A stretch of DNA of 64,000 nt, taken from Morella rubra (lineage: Eukaryota; Streptophyta; Magnoliopsida; Fagales; Myricaceae). Position 1 is the first letter of the stretch, and each line of letters opens with the position of its first letter. The DNA lies in contig CM025856.1 of assembly GCA_003952965.2 (NCBI GenBank), positions 5,479,700 through 5,543,699 of the forward strand, read 5' to 3'. This document shows, piece by piece, positions 48,440-60,800 of the stretch. Both the position numbers and the translations under genes were made by a program. Below the pieces are notes generated by a model. That model searched no databases and was not told where the DNA came from. It was given only the letters and a program-made list of their open reading frames with translations.

Positions 48440-49555
48440 AGCGCCAACTAACGGCCACGTCAAGTTGTTAGTAAATCTGACACAAACTTGAAGGGCAAAT
48501 CTGTCACTTGATAATTATGAACGGTTATTCTTCACTGTAACAGAGCAAATTGAGATATTGTTTTTAATTAAATATCTTCACTTTTTTAAAGATATATTAC
48601 TTAATGATATATTATGAATTATAAATATCTAATAGTTAGAAAAAATATGTTGTTTTGTTTGTCAAAATTTTGAAGAATATTTTTAAAATTTTGAGAATCT
48701 TTATTTTATTGAGATTTATTAGAGTTTGTGAAAGGTGAAGTATGTAGGTGTAAAAGTTAAAAATTTTAGAATATGTTTGTTTTGTTGAAAATTTTCATAT
48801 CCCAAAATATTAGAGAAACAAACTGTACTTAAAAATTAAGAAATGCTTATAAGTCATATATTTCGAATATCACATGGGCAAAAAGAAATTAATGAATAAA
48901 AGATGAATTTTATAAAAATCAAATTTCACATCGAGATCTTATTAAATTAAATTAGACTTTATATAATTCTTGAATTATTACATGAGAAAAGAATATATTT
49001 TTTTTAATTAGATAATTTTTAATTAAAATAAAAATTAAGAAAAATTTCGATACGTCGTACTTTTCGGAAATCATACTTTACTTAGAAATAGTGATTGATA
49101 AACTAACGAGTGGACAGACGAACTGACACCACCAATAACTTCTTTTTTCTTTTATTTTTTTCCTTCTAAAAAGTATAGTCCTGTTTTTTGTATAAGCCCA
49201 AAAAAAAAAAAAAAAAAAAGGTATTGTCCTTAACTCTGGAATCTGGATTTTGATCATGGAGTTCAAGAGAGCGTTTATCGTAGACGAATTATTGATGTGG
49301 CATGATCCTTCAATGACAGCTGGCGAACTGCAGGTATTGAGACTTGATTGCGTTACACACAATCAAAACCCACATCAACTACCATTCTTCCCTCCATTTT
49401 GTTCTTCGCTGGAAGTCCACAGAACTGAGATATAAACCGCAGCAGACTTTGGTCTGATGGTCCAAACCATAACTTCACTCCCTTGACCATTCTCCTTGTC
49501 TTGAACTCCCCCACTCCATATTGTGAATGCTAAATCCAGCTACAGAGCCCCAGAA

Positions 49556-52500
49556 ATGGCTGTGCTCGAAACCGTACCAGTTCTGTTCCCCGTCCACGAA
49601 TCGTCATCTTCATTTCTTAACACCAGCACAATCATTGCACTCACCGTTTTCTTTGCGCTCCTCTGCGCCTGTATCGTTATTGGTCATCTCCTGGAAGAGA
49701 ACCGCTGGGCCAATGAATCCATCACCGCCCTTCTTCTGGTACTTGGAACTTATTTTTATATGATTGGTTTTCGGTGACAGATGATATGCTCGATTTTGGG
49801 TCTTATCTTGTGGTTCGATATAGGGGTTGTGCGCGGGAGTGGTGGTGTTGCTGGTGAGTAAATTTCAGAGCTCGCGCATACTGGTCTTTAGTGAGGACTT
49901 GTTCTTCCTTTATCTGCTTCCCCCTATCATTTTCAATGCCGGGTATGATCTCTTCCTCTATCGATGTCATTGTGATTGGTTTCCCAAAAGTTTGTTGAAT
50001 TTGGTTGGGTTTCTAGTTTTCCGCAATCCGCAAAAGAAAGGAAAAACTATTGTTGTTCTATATATGGATTTTCGGTATTGGATTTCGTCTGTATTTGGGC
50101 TCCAAGCAATGCAGCAAAAGAGATGTTATGCGGTTTTGTTGGCTCATAAATTTTGCATTTTGCTTTGTAAATAACCATGAAGAAATTATTAGATGTTATA
50201 GACGGTTTCTTCAGCTGAATTTAAATTACCAACATTGATGTTTAGTGTTGCTTTGAAAAAATAAAAAGTACCAATCTTAACGTTTGTGACGGGGACCGAA
50301 TAAGTTGTTTCTTGCAATATATGGTGCAAATTAATTCTTAAACTTAATTTTCCCAAAATGGGTTATTCTAAAAATGTACTGATTCTTACATTTAGATTGA
50401 TATTGGTTCTTGATCTGTTTCCAGTTTTCAGGTCAAGAAAAAGCAATTTTTCAAGAATATTACTACAATATTATTGTTTGGAGTGTTTGGTACGGTAATC
50501 TCATTCTGCATTATATCGCTAGGTAAGATCTGCTATCTTACATCCGCTTCCACTATTTGCTTATTCTCTTTAAGTTTGATACTGATATTTTGTCAAGTAC
50601 TCATATTTGTCACAGCATCTTATATCTACTTCAAGCAAAGTCTAACTCTAATCATTTTTGCCTCGGAAACTGTCTAGGTGCCTACTTGCTTTTTAAGAAA
50701 ATTGGTATCACAAACCTGGATATTCAAGATTACCTAGGTGACTACTAACTAAGGCTGAATTGATTTGTTCATAAGATGGTATTTTTCGGCTTACCATTTC
50801 TTCTTCCCATATGTGCAGCTGTTGGTGCCATACTGTCTGCAACTGATTCAGTTTGCACACTACAGGTACAGCTGACAAAATTTGATCCTAATACTCATTT
50901 ACGTTAACATGTGGTCCTAAGCCATGATTTTTTTTTTTTCATGCTGAAGGTTCTCAGTCAAGATGAAACACCCTTACTTTACAGTATTGTATTCGGTGAG
51001 GGAGTGGTGAATGATGCCACCTCTATTGTGCTTTTCAATGCAGTCCAATCACTTGACATCAACAACATTGATACTCTTACAGCGTTAAAATTGTTGGGGA
51101 CCTTCCTTTACCTCTTCTTCACCAGCACTGCTCTTGGTATAGCAGTAAGTTGTTGTTTCTTCATCTTTCTATCTTGTTGTAATTTTGTTTCAGCTGCTAT
51201 ACATAAGTGGACACTTGACAATCAAAGATGACAATTATGGTGAGTAATTGCATTGTACTGGATTGTTAATCATCAAGCTAACATCTGACTCCATGTCTTG
51301 GACTTCTTATTTCCTTTCACATGAAAAAGGGATACTTTTCATCCAATAGTACAGACAGTTCTAAACCACTCTTTTACTCCTTTACTATATTTCAAAGTTT
51401 TGGACAGGGTGGACAACTCTAGTTACTGTAGGTTATGTGAATGCACATTTTCTTTGCCGGAGGTTACAACTCTACTGACTGTGTGTTATGTGAATGTCCA
51501 AATCTGCTTGGTGTTAATCCAAGAGATTATTCCAATCAGTGAACGCACTTCTGTTCCTACAAATAGTGAAGAATACTGTCACTTGTTCAAATCAGCAACT
51601 GTTATGGTGTTTCACCTGGATTTCATTTAAGTATTTGCTGGCTCTGGCCTTTGAGCTCGTGCATTAGCAAGTTACTAGTGAATCGGTCTTGTTATGGTGT
51701 CTTATGGGTTTGCTAAATTTTAATGCCTGTTCCTGAATATTGAGTTCATTTATCATCTAACTGGCTTTATGGCAATGTTTCAGGTGGGTCTTATAAGTGC
51801 ATATATCATTAAGACACTTTACTTTGGAAGGTACAAATGAATGCCTTACTGTTCATTATTTACAGAGCTTTTTGCTGCATTGGCTCTTCTAGATTTTCCA
51901 GTATTTCTGTGTCCTTAAATATTTTTAACTGTTCAATGTGTTTCCTCAGTAGTAATAATGGATCTCTGCCTCTCTGCAATGAACCATATTCGTGTGGTTA
52001 CCCTTTCAAATAAAACTGGTGAATTTAGAGACCTACTTTTGTCCTGTTGGATCACTTTGAAGTGGGCATGTAACTCACAATTTATTCTGGTTAACTTCAA
52101 TATAAGGGTTAAAACGAAAACTCTGAAAACAACAAATATCTTTGATAACCTATGGAATAACATGTTTTGCCGATTCCCATTAACAAGGAATCAAAGCAAA
52201 ACTAGGTCAGTGGCAGTACGAACTATGTCAATCATGCACGTATATGTTCCCAACATTTAACTGACCTACAGAACATCAGTCTGTAACCTAGCCATCTTTA
52301 ATTGAGTTTAACTGTTTATTTAAGCATACATGAAAGTGAATAAATGAATGACTTATAGTTAGAGTCCTCTAGCAAGAACTACATGATTGGTGCAGCATAT
52401 GAAGAAATAAAGAAGAGGATCCTAGATAGAGATGTGGAGCTAGTTGGGAAAAACGGAGAAGGGAATAGAACTACTGAGAAGGGGCATATTACATGTATTG

Positions 52501-55500
52501 AAGGCACCACTTACAATGATAGGCAGGGGAGAAATCATGTATCTAGAGGGAGTGGTTTATGTTTTACCCAAGATATAACAGGGAACAAGAACCGAAACTG
52601 AGATAAATGGAAAACAAGGTGTCTTCTATTCGAGCTCATCAAGAAATCAACAAGTGGCAGTTGTGGAGTGCATATACTATTGCTCTAGTGCATTAACCAT
52701 ATGTGATTAAAAATTTTCATTTGCTGGGTTTGGCCTATGAAAAATGGTAAATGACGTGTAACTATGTAACCCTCGGGACATGCTGATGTTATTGTTCTTG
52801 GAACACAGGCATTCTACAGATCGTGAAGTTGCACTCATGATGCTTATGGCTTATTTGTCATACATGTTGGCTGAGGTACTAAAATTGTTTGTAATAATCA
52901 ATTCTTTTATTTCTTCATCAACATTTTCCTTTATTCCTCACGTTGCTTTTTTGTGCTGCGGGTGCCCCCTGGGATTTTTTATTTTTTTATTTTTTTTTGG
53001 GGGGGTTGTTGGGAAAAATGATGGTGACTATGAAAGAGGTACAAATTCTAGACATTGAAAAATAATCAGAATAATAGCAAATGACAAAATATCTCCTTTC
53101 ATAGCCTAGCCACTGCATAAGCAGTCATCTTATTACGCATTTTAAGCATTCATCATTGTCATATATATTGGCTGCCATTTAAGACTTCCATTTGCAGTGA
53201 AGCAAATTATAGGTGCTGAATGTAATTACAGAACACATGCCTGGCAACAAGAAATCTCTCAAGTGTTCATGCCATACCATAATTTAGATAGCTGTAATTT
53301 GACACACAATTGCTGATATAGATTGAATTGACTGCTTAACTGACAAAGACATGATATGATCTGATTTCCAAATTCATAACCTTTTTCACACTGGAAAGAT
53401 ATCATTTGTTGATATTTGGTTGGTGACTATGGATCATTTGCTTTGTTTTCAATCTCTTTGAACTTAGTAAGTTCTTTTTCTTTTTCCCTTTTCTGCAGCT
53501 TTTAGATCTCAGTGGGATTTTGACAATATTCTTCTGTGGCATTGTCATGTCTCACTACACATGGCACAACGTCACAGAAAGCTCACGGATAACAACCAAG
53601 TACGAACATAATCCTTTTGTCCGTTTTACTTTCCAGAGGTGTACCTTTCTATAGATTGTTGAGAAGCTTCAACCCTAACTGTAAAGATTCCTACCTGAGC
53701 AGACCTGAAATATGATAGTGCCTCAAGAGGAGGAGCCTCTTAGAGCATTTTACTTAGATCTGTTCACATCTTCCATCCATCACTGGTGTGGAGAGAGAAT
53801 GTCATTTCAAGGAGTCCACAGTGGTCTAGACTCGGCATTCATGGCAAAATATGTTTTACTTGCAAACTATCAGTAAGGAATTTAAGATCTACACAGAGGG
53901 AAAATATGTATGAGATTTGTTTAAACTGGAATGTAAGGAATAGCAGAAGCTCAGACCCTAAAAGCGGGCGGTTTATGTATTGAAGTATACTTTAGATATG
54001 TTCAAATTGTTGTGTCTCACTTAAGACCATCCCCATTTTTCATTCATAGACAGGGAACACATGAAAGGATATGAATGGATAAATGCTTTTGAAATGAGTC
54101 GGGTGGTTAAACCAAGCATCATTAGTAAGTTTCATTTGAAAAATGAATCTTGTTGAAAGATCCTAACTTGCAAATGGTTTTTTGATTTCAGGCATGCATT
54201 TGCAACAATCTCATTTATTGCGGAAACTTTTATATTCCTGTATGTCGGTATGGATGCCTTGGACATCGACAAATGGAAAAGCAGCAATGCAAGGTAAATT
54301 GAGTGCTTTCAGACTATACAGCTTAGAGTTACTTGGCAGTTGGAATTTTTGTTCCGGATGTAAGTTCAGTGAAATTGCTGTACTTAAGTTATACAGTATC
54401 CTACACGTTGCAAATGCAATTAAGTATTCCTATTTTGCCTCTCAGGGGATATGGGAGATAGATACTGCCTTTTACATTTGTGTTTCTTGTGATTCAACAC
54501 TATAATTTTAAATCTAATGTATAACTAGAATTATAATGATTGTTTCAGTCCAGCAACTTCAGTTGCTGTCAGTTCAACGTTGTTTGCAATGGTGTTGGTT
54601 GGAAGAGCTGCATTTGTGTTCCCTATCGCCAATATTGCAAACTGTATGAAGAAAAGAGAAAATACAAAGATTCAGTTTCGACAACAGGTATAATGACAGG
54701 CGCTTAAACACTTAGCTATTCTTATTTGCTTCTAGTTCAAAATGGTGCTAACTATTTGAACTCTCAGTTTATAATATGGTGGGCTGGCCTAATGAGAGGT
54801 GCAGTAACTATTGCCTTGTCCTATAATGAGGTGAGTTGCTGGTACATCCAGCCAAACTTCATTTCACATAGTTTGCTTCTTGGGCAGATACTGACTTTTA
54901 CAATTACACGCAGTTTTCAAATTCTGACACGACATCAACAGAAGATAGTGCCCTAATGATTACATCCACTATAATTGTCGTTTTGTTTAGTACCGTGGTA
55001 CGTATGCTTGTATTTATGAAATTTTACTGCCTTGAATTCCACTCTAGGATGATGTTGCTTGTTTCACCAGCATTATCCAATGAACCCATAAGTCCTTGGT
55101 ACTGTTGGGCACGTTGAAATTTTTCTGTTCTCCTACGCATTTTTGTTTGGGATCCCTTGAAAAAGTGATTAAGCAAACAAATTGCTTTGGGAAAAACAAA
55201 GTGAACAAATTACAAATACAGAACCTTGTCAACTTGTGCAAGACATCTTGAAGGTTTGGCATCCACGCTTTATTCTACAGAAAAAGGACCTTCTTCTTGT
55301 AATGCCCTCCTTTTAATTTGCTGCCTAATTTGAAGTAAGCAATTAGGCTGCACGGTTTTGTGCTAATTGAACCTTTCGCATTCTTCAACATCATATGAGA
55401 TTTCACCTTGCTCCTTGTTCTCTTTTTTCGCAAAAACAGGTGTTTGGTTCCATAACAAAGCCGATGATTGAAGCAATGCTGTTGCGCAATGCAAAACCTA

Positions 55501-55769
55501 TGGTTTCAGATGCAACTGACATTCCAAGTCTAGAAGACTTGAACATATCGTTCCTAGAAAATGGCGATCCAAGTGAGCAGGGCCAGCAGGCCAACAATCC
55601 ACCGAGACGCAAGAACAGCTTACAATTGCTAATAAGTAATCCCACTTCCACTATTCATTACTGGTGGAGAAAATTTGATGACAAGTTCATGAGACCAGTA
55701 TTTGGTGGACGGGGTTTTGTTCCATTTGTTCCCAGTTCGCCAACAGGTGCAAGAGATGAAACTTCTTGA
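49556..55769 (+). CDS. NHX: Vacuolar-type Na+(K+)/H+ antiporter, NHX class I
   Basis: Fourteen exons in phase: 49556-49738, 49824-49942, 50425-50522, 50678-50737, 50819-50865, 50950-51144, 51784-51830, 52809-52875, 53499-53599, 54192-54293, 54549-54687, 54768-54830, 54914-54997 and 55440-55769; 544 residues, the usual NHX1 length. It exchanges Na+ or K+ for H+ across the tonoplast. Diagnostic motifs: CIVIGHLLEENRWANESITA, the amiloride-site-type LFFLYLLPPI (87-96), ATDSVCTLQ (161-169), FGEGVVNDATS with the Asn190-Asp191 pair, STDREVALMMLMAYLSYMLA, FCGIVMSHYTWHNVTESSRI, GMDALDIDKW and GLMRGAVTIALSYNE. The tail ends with HYWWRKFDDKFMRPVFGGRG. About ten or more hydrophobic segments are evident. 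The start at MAVLETVPVLFP is the first in-frame ATG. Intron 7 is almost 1 kb. Confidence 0.95.
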
Positions 55770-56845
55770 ATGCAGAGGTTGATCACATAATTTTGTCCTA
55801 GATTTTGTTGTACAATAAAACGTATGCTGAAGCTGGAAGATGTAAAGAGGGTTGAAGGTATTTGCTAGAACATTTGTTCAATATGTTATGTGTAATTTGC
55901 AAACACAAATGTGGCCCTAGATTTAATTGTATCATAGCAACTAAGTTTAGTCCACTATTATCTCTTGTAGTGCTTAAATGGATGTTTTTGTCTTTTCAAA
56001 TGATTGAAGAAATATTAATCCCACAGGTCTCAATTTTTCAATAGCTTTCAAAAGATTTAGTGAAAATAGTAAAGTTGCTGAAAGAATGGAGCTGAAGAAA
56101 TATTATCTCCTAAGTCACCATGTCAATTATTTATTTGCTGCTATGAATTTTATTGTAGGGGTTCTAAGTATTTTCCGAAAGAATGGAGCTTCCTCTCTAA
56201 GTGATGTAGAATATTTTATAACGTATGTAATTTCTTAACTATGTCCTAATTCAACTAAGTAGCTTTTATGGCTCAGAAGAGAGAGAGAAAAAACTGTTAT
56301 TTATAATTCCATATCAATTTAGTGAAGTGAAACGAATACAGAGATTCTGTAAGTAAATAAATATCTTAGTTGATATAAGGCTAAAAAAGATAAGAAAAAA
56401 GGAAGTTCACCCAATGAGTCTCCTTAGCAAAAACCCTTTCCTACATATTAACACAAACATATATTTTTCTTTTTAATGCATTAAAAAAGAAGAAATAAAG
56501 AAAATATCAAATACATTGGATTTTTATTTGAACCTATTTCCTAAAATTCAGTTTCAAAAGTAAAAAAAAAAGACGTTACAAACTTGGAATGTTGTGGTAT
56601 TGATCGCTGATGTGGTTAAGTAATTTTTTTTTTTAGATATCTCCGTTGATTAGTGGCTATGCTTCTTTGTATTGTTAATTGCGAACAAAAGATGAGACAT
56701 CATTTTTGGAATTTATTTGGAATATGAGATAAAGTTATAGGATGTAGGTCGGATATAAAATTGAGATTAGGACCCTTTGCAATTCTTTATCATAATTATA
56801 TTGTGTAATTTAGAAATAGATAGATATAATAAGTGGATTGTATAT
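55770..56845. other. NHX 3' flank, no gene seen
   Basis: Contains possible poly(A) signal AATAAA within TACAATAAAACG near 55811, then AT-rich sequence up to the TRIM element. No gene recognised. Confidence 0.4.
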
Positions 56846-56850
56846 AATTT

Positions 56851-57374
56851 TGTTAGCTTTATGAGGGCTAGCAATAACCCTTTGACTCGTGTTTGTCTCT
56901 TCGGAATAGAGAACGACACTTGACAGCCCAACTTGTGGCACCCACGTGGTGTAGCCTTTCATGTTCATCTGTCGCTAAGTACGGGGCTCTACGCTACCAA
57001 GCATATAAGGAAATAAGATTGTGTCTTAGCTTTCAGCTTAAGCTTTCGGCTCAATGATAGCGGTTGATCAGAACTATAATTGGTATCAGAGCGAGGTTGC
57101 AGGTTCGAGTCCTAGGGTAGTTGCTGGCGGGGGGGGGGGAGGGGATTGTTGGCTTTATGGGGGCCAACAATAACCCTTTGACTCGTGTTTGTCCCTTTGG
57201 GACAGAGAACGACGCTTGACAACCCAACTTGTGGCACCCACGTGGTGCAGTCCCTCATGTCCACCTGTAGCTTAGTACGGAGTTCTACCCTACTAAGCGT
57301 ATAAGGAAATAAGGTCACACCTTAGTTTTCAGCTTAAGCTTTTGGCTCAATGGTAGCGCTTGATCCGAACTACA
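56851..57374 (+). mobile_element. Complete TRIM (miniature LTR retrotransposon)
   Basis: Two 228-bp LTRs (56851-57078 and 57147-57374) begin TGTTAGC/TGTTGGC. The right one ends in the canonical CA (GAACTACA); the left one has mutated to TA. A 5-bp target duplication AATTT flanks the element (56846-56850 and 57375-57379). Two bases after the left LTR is TGGTATCAGAGC (57081-57092), the primer-binding site for initiator tRNA-Met. Directly before the right LTR is a G-rich polypurine tract (about 57128-57145). The internal region is only about 68 bp and codes for nothing, so it must have been mobilised by other elements' proteins. The primer site and tract set the plus orientation. Confidence 0.93.
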
Positions 57375-57819
57375 AATTTAATGATGTCTAGATAAAGTTT
57401 CCAACGTGGGACACCTTCACTAATGTTCATATATTGTATTTACTTGTTTTTAAATTGTACGATATATTCGATAAGAGAAATGCAGAGAATCATGATGCAT
57501 GAAATTATATGCTTAATCAAGTTAACAAGGTTTTCCTTGTTAAAAATAAAAATAAAAATTGGAGAATAAAAAAGTGCTGAATTTTCCGAATTAAACGAAC
57601 ACCATTTCGGTTCATAGCCATTAGCCCGCACGCATTGTCGTTTGGGCCTATTTTTTAGCCCAAATTGGAGACCCAGTCATCCAGGTTCATTACTTGATAC
57701 AGCAGCGAAGCACCACATACTTCCTCCTTAAACCCTTTGAGAGTCAAAAACACCTCTCTCTCACTCACTGTGAGTTCTCAGTCTTCATGATCGGAGAAGA
57801 TCATATTTTCTGAGTAGAA

Positions 57820-60800
57820 ATGGCTTTGAGAAGATTACAAATTCTTCGTTCCCATTATTGGACGGCTGGGATTCGAGAATCTTCGCATGTGTAAGTGTGA
57901 AGTATCACATATTATTGCTGCCTTTGGTTTCTGGAAAAATGTGTGGGAAATGATCACGATGCCAGAAATACATTTCCGGTTTTTTGGATAGCAGTTACAT
58001 AACGACATCAATAGGAGGGAAAGTGGACTTGAAAGTTTTTTTTTCTTCTCTTTACTTGTTTTTCCATTTTCTTCCTGCATTTTCTTGGCAGCTGGAAATT
58101 ATAGTTGTTTCTTTAAATTTAATACCCTTTCCTTGATTAATTATCTTTTTAAAGGTGGGTTTTTATTTGAATTTTCAGGCTTGGGAGCTCAAGAAGCTAT
58201 TCAAATGCTATTTCACATGGTAACTTTTTGCCTGGGACATAATTCTACGTTAATGGTTTCCTCGAATACGGTTATCTTGATGTCCTTGTGGCTTTAATGG
58301 GTGTCAACACAGGTATTTAATAAAACGTATTGTTTTCCGTGTGATCAGTTCCTGAACTTAATCGGCGGAGCATTTCTTCTTGCTTGCATAAGGTCCACAA
58401 TGCTCTCCCATTCACTCGTGGAAGTACAATGACTCTTCGCTCTAAGATGGTAACCTTTCTAAAACGTATAGTTTAAACTTATAATTTTGATTTTATCTGA
58501 CTTATATATTGGCAGTTACATCTATTATCCTACTTGAGAGATGTTTATGATGGTATCTTTTCCTTCCACAATTATCGGTTGGAAGGTGAGGTCGTGGGTT
58601 TCTGTTTGTATTCATCAAGAATCTGTTGTCTGTTTTAGGTTGCTGAGTTATTGATATTCTCCACTGACACGAGATTGATAACGACACAAACAAAAGCCCC
58701 TCCACAAGCGCGGCAGATGGTGCGTTATCTATGCTGTTTATGTAATCTACGGTATATTGGGATAAGTTTCTTTCCGGGATAGTTCTCATAAAATCCTTCT
58801 CAGTTTGATTCGAAAATAATTGCTGGTTCTGTTTTTATGACTTACTACTATGCTCTAAGATAATTGTTTGGTAAGTATTCTGATTGATCAAAATCAGCAA
58901 AAGATATAACTTGTTGAACGTGGAAGCTATACAAAAGTACAAGGAAAGAGATGAAAGAATCCAGGGAAACCTCAGATTTGACAGGACTTTGTAAAATTGT
59001 AGCTTTAGTATTTTCCCTTCACCTTAAGAGAAGGACATGTGAATCCTAAGGTAGTTCCTTTCAGGCTTGCTTAGTTTGGATTTTTCAAGTTGCTTAAGCA
59101 CTATGATTGAGTTATTAAATCAATTCTTTGTTTTTCTCTAAACCTAATGATATGGTAAGAGTAAGATTCTTTAGAATAATGAATTGAAAAAAATCACAAC
59201 TGGATAAAATAATGTATTATCCAGTGAGTATATTGATTATTCGGAAAATCAAAAGCACTTGGAAAACAGGCCCTTTACTATGCTCCTTTTGGATGGGCTG
59301 CCCATTCAATTTGATACTTGTATGAGGACCACGGACTTGAGAAATTAGTTTGGCATCTTTTTTCTCCTGTTATTTGAATCCCAGTGCAAGAAGAGGAACT
59401 GAGTTGAATCTTTTTGATAGTTCTTTGTTGAAGTTTAGCAACTCAATTATTATGTAGGGATTATAGTTATCAATTCATACTCCTTATGAAGACCACGTAT
59501 GCTAATATGCAATACAAAGTTTTGATCAATTGCTTATGATTGTGTCTATGCAGGGTGCTCTTAAAGTATCCATGCTGAGTCCTGGATTCATATATGAACC
59601 ATATGCACCTCGTGAGCCTTTATCATTTTGGAAGAGGTTAGATTTAAATTTTTTAAAATCTATATGAAGCTTGTGGCTCTGAAAATTATTGTGAAATCAG
59701 ATGAAGATAATTTATGGCAAAAATCGAATCTAATGTAGAGAACCAGCTAAAAACTCGGTAGCAATTCTGGGCAGTTGTTGTGAGTTTGCATTACCCATTT
59801 TTTTAGATGTTATTATATCACTTTTGAGCTGTAATATTATCACAAGTTTCATTATTCACTACTTTACTTGAGTCATATCTTGTTAAATGGGAACCAAAAT
59901 GTTGCATTGAGATATTGTAGTCATGGCGAAAATACACATGGGGCTAGGACTTCTCTATAGAATATACTGGATCAAGATATTACAGTCAAAATGAAAATAT
60001 GCAACAAAAATGTTGTAATAAAATCCCATTTTTAAGCAAATAACACAGTCCTGAAATCACTGTTAGCATCCAATAATAGTTTAAAGTTCCTCTGTGTTGG
60101 ACTTTATCAGGACGGTCAAAAGATTAGTTAGACAATGATATTTTAATTGTCAGAGTGAATTTATTAAATTTAAAGGAGTGCATAAAAGATAGAGGCCTTA
60201 GTGAAGAAGGATATGATCAACATGTTAGCAAAAATTATGAGATTAGAACGGGAAAACTAACAGAAAAATATTAGCTTTGAGTGACCTCAATTAGTTGAAA
60301 AAGGACCCCTGTAGCTACCTCCACCTTACTTGGGTCAAGGATTAGGTTTTAGACTAGTTAGGGAATAATATTTGGATACCTAATGCAGGGAAAATGATTG
60401 TCTCTTCTCTGTGCCATGTAAATGGCCATTAACATGTTTCCAGCACATTAATTAACCATGTAGGAGTCTCCCCACTTCCATATTTTTTTGGAGATTTTTT
60501 ACATTCACCGTGGCATTTAGGTGCTCCATTTTTTTTTTCCATGCTGCTTCCTTTGGCCATTAATTATCAGTGCATTCAGCAGACTCAGTACCCTAATTGC
60601 AATTTTCTTTTTGATGACTACTTTTTATAGTCATTCCAGTTAGCATAAAGCATATATTTTCCATCCTTCAGTCTTTTCATGTTTTCTTGTATCAGATGGT
60701 TCACAAGAAGTGGCTGGAAAAGAACAAAAGAGGATGTTATTCTAGAGGTGATATTTATTCCTTGTTCCTCCCAGAGTAAACAATCATAATTGTGAGCATA

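Noticed and set aside
51958..52601. Open frames in NHX intron 7
   Set aside because: They interrupt the conserved FGRHSTDREVAL junction, which splices cleanly from 51830 to 52809.
56851..57374. Simple tandem repeat or Cassandra element with 5S rRNA
   Set aside because: Primer site, polypurine tract and target duplication show an LTR element; no 5S box A/C-like sequence was seen in the LTRs.
58085..58297. Open frame MAAGNYSCFFKFNTLSLINY at the 5' part of the Tim44-like gene
   Set aside because: The phase analysis supports exon 2 as 58179-58219 in a different frame, joined to 58349-58449.
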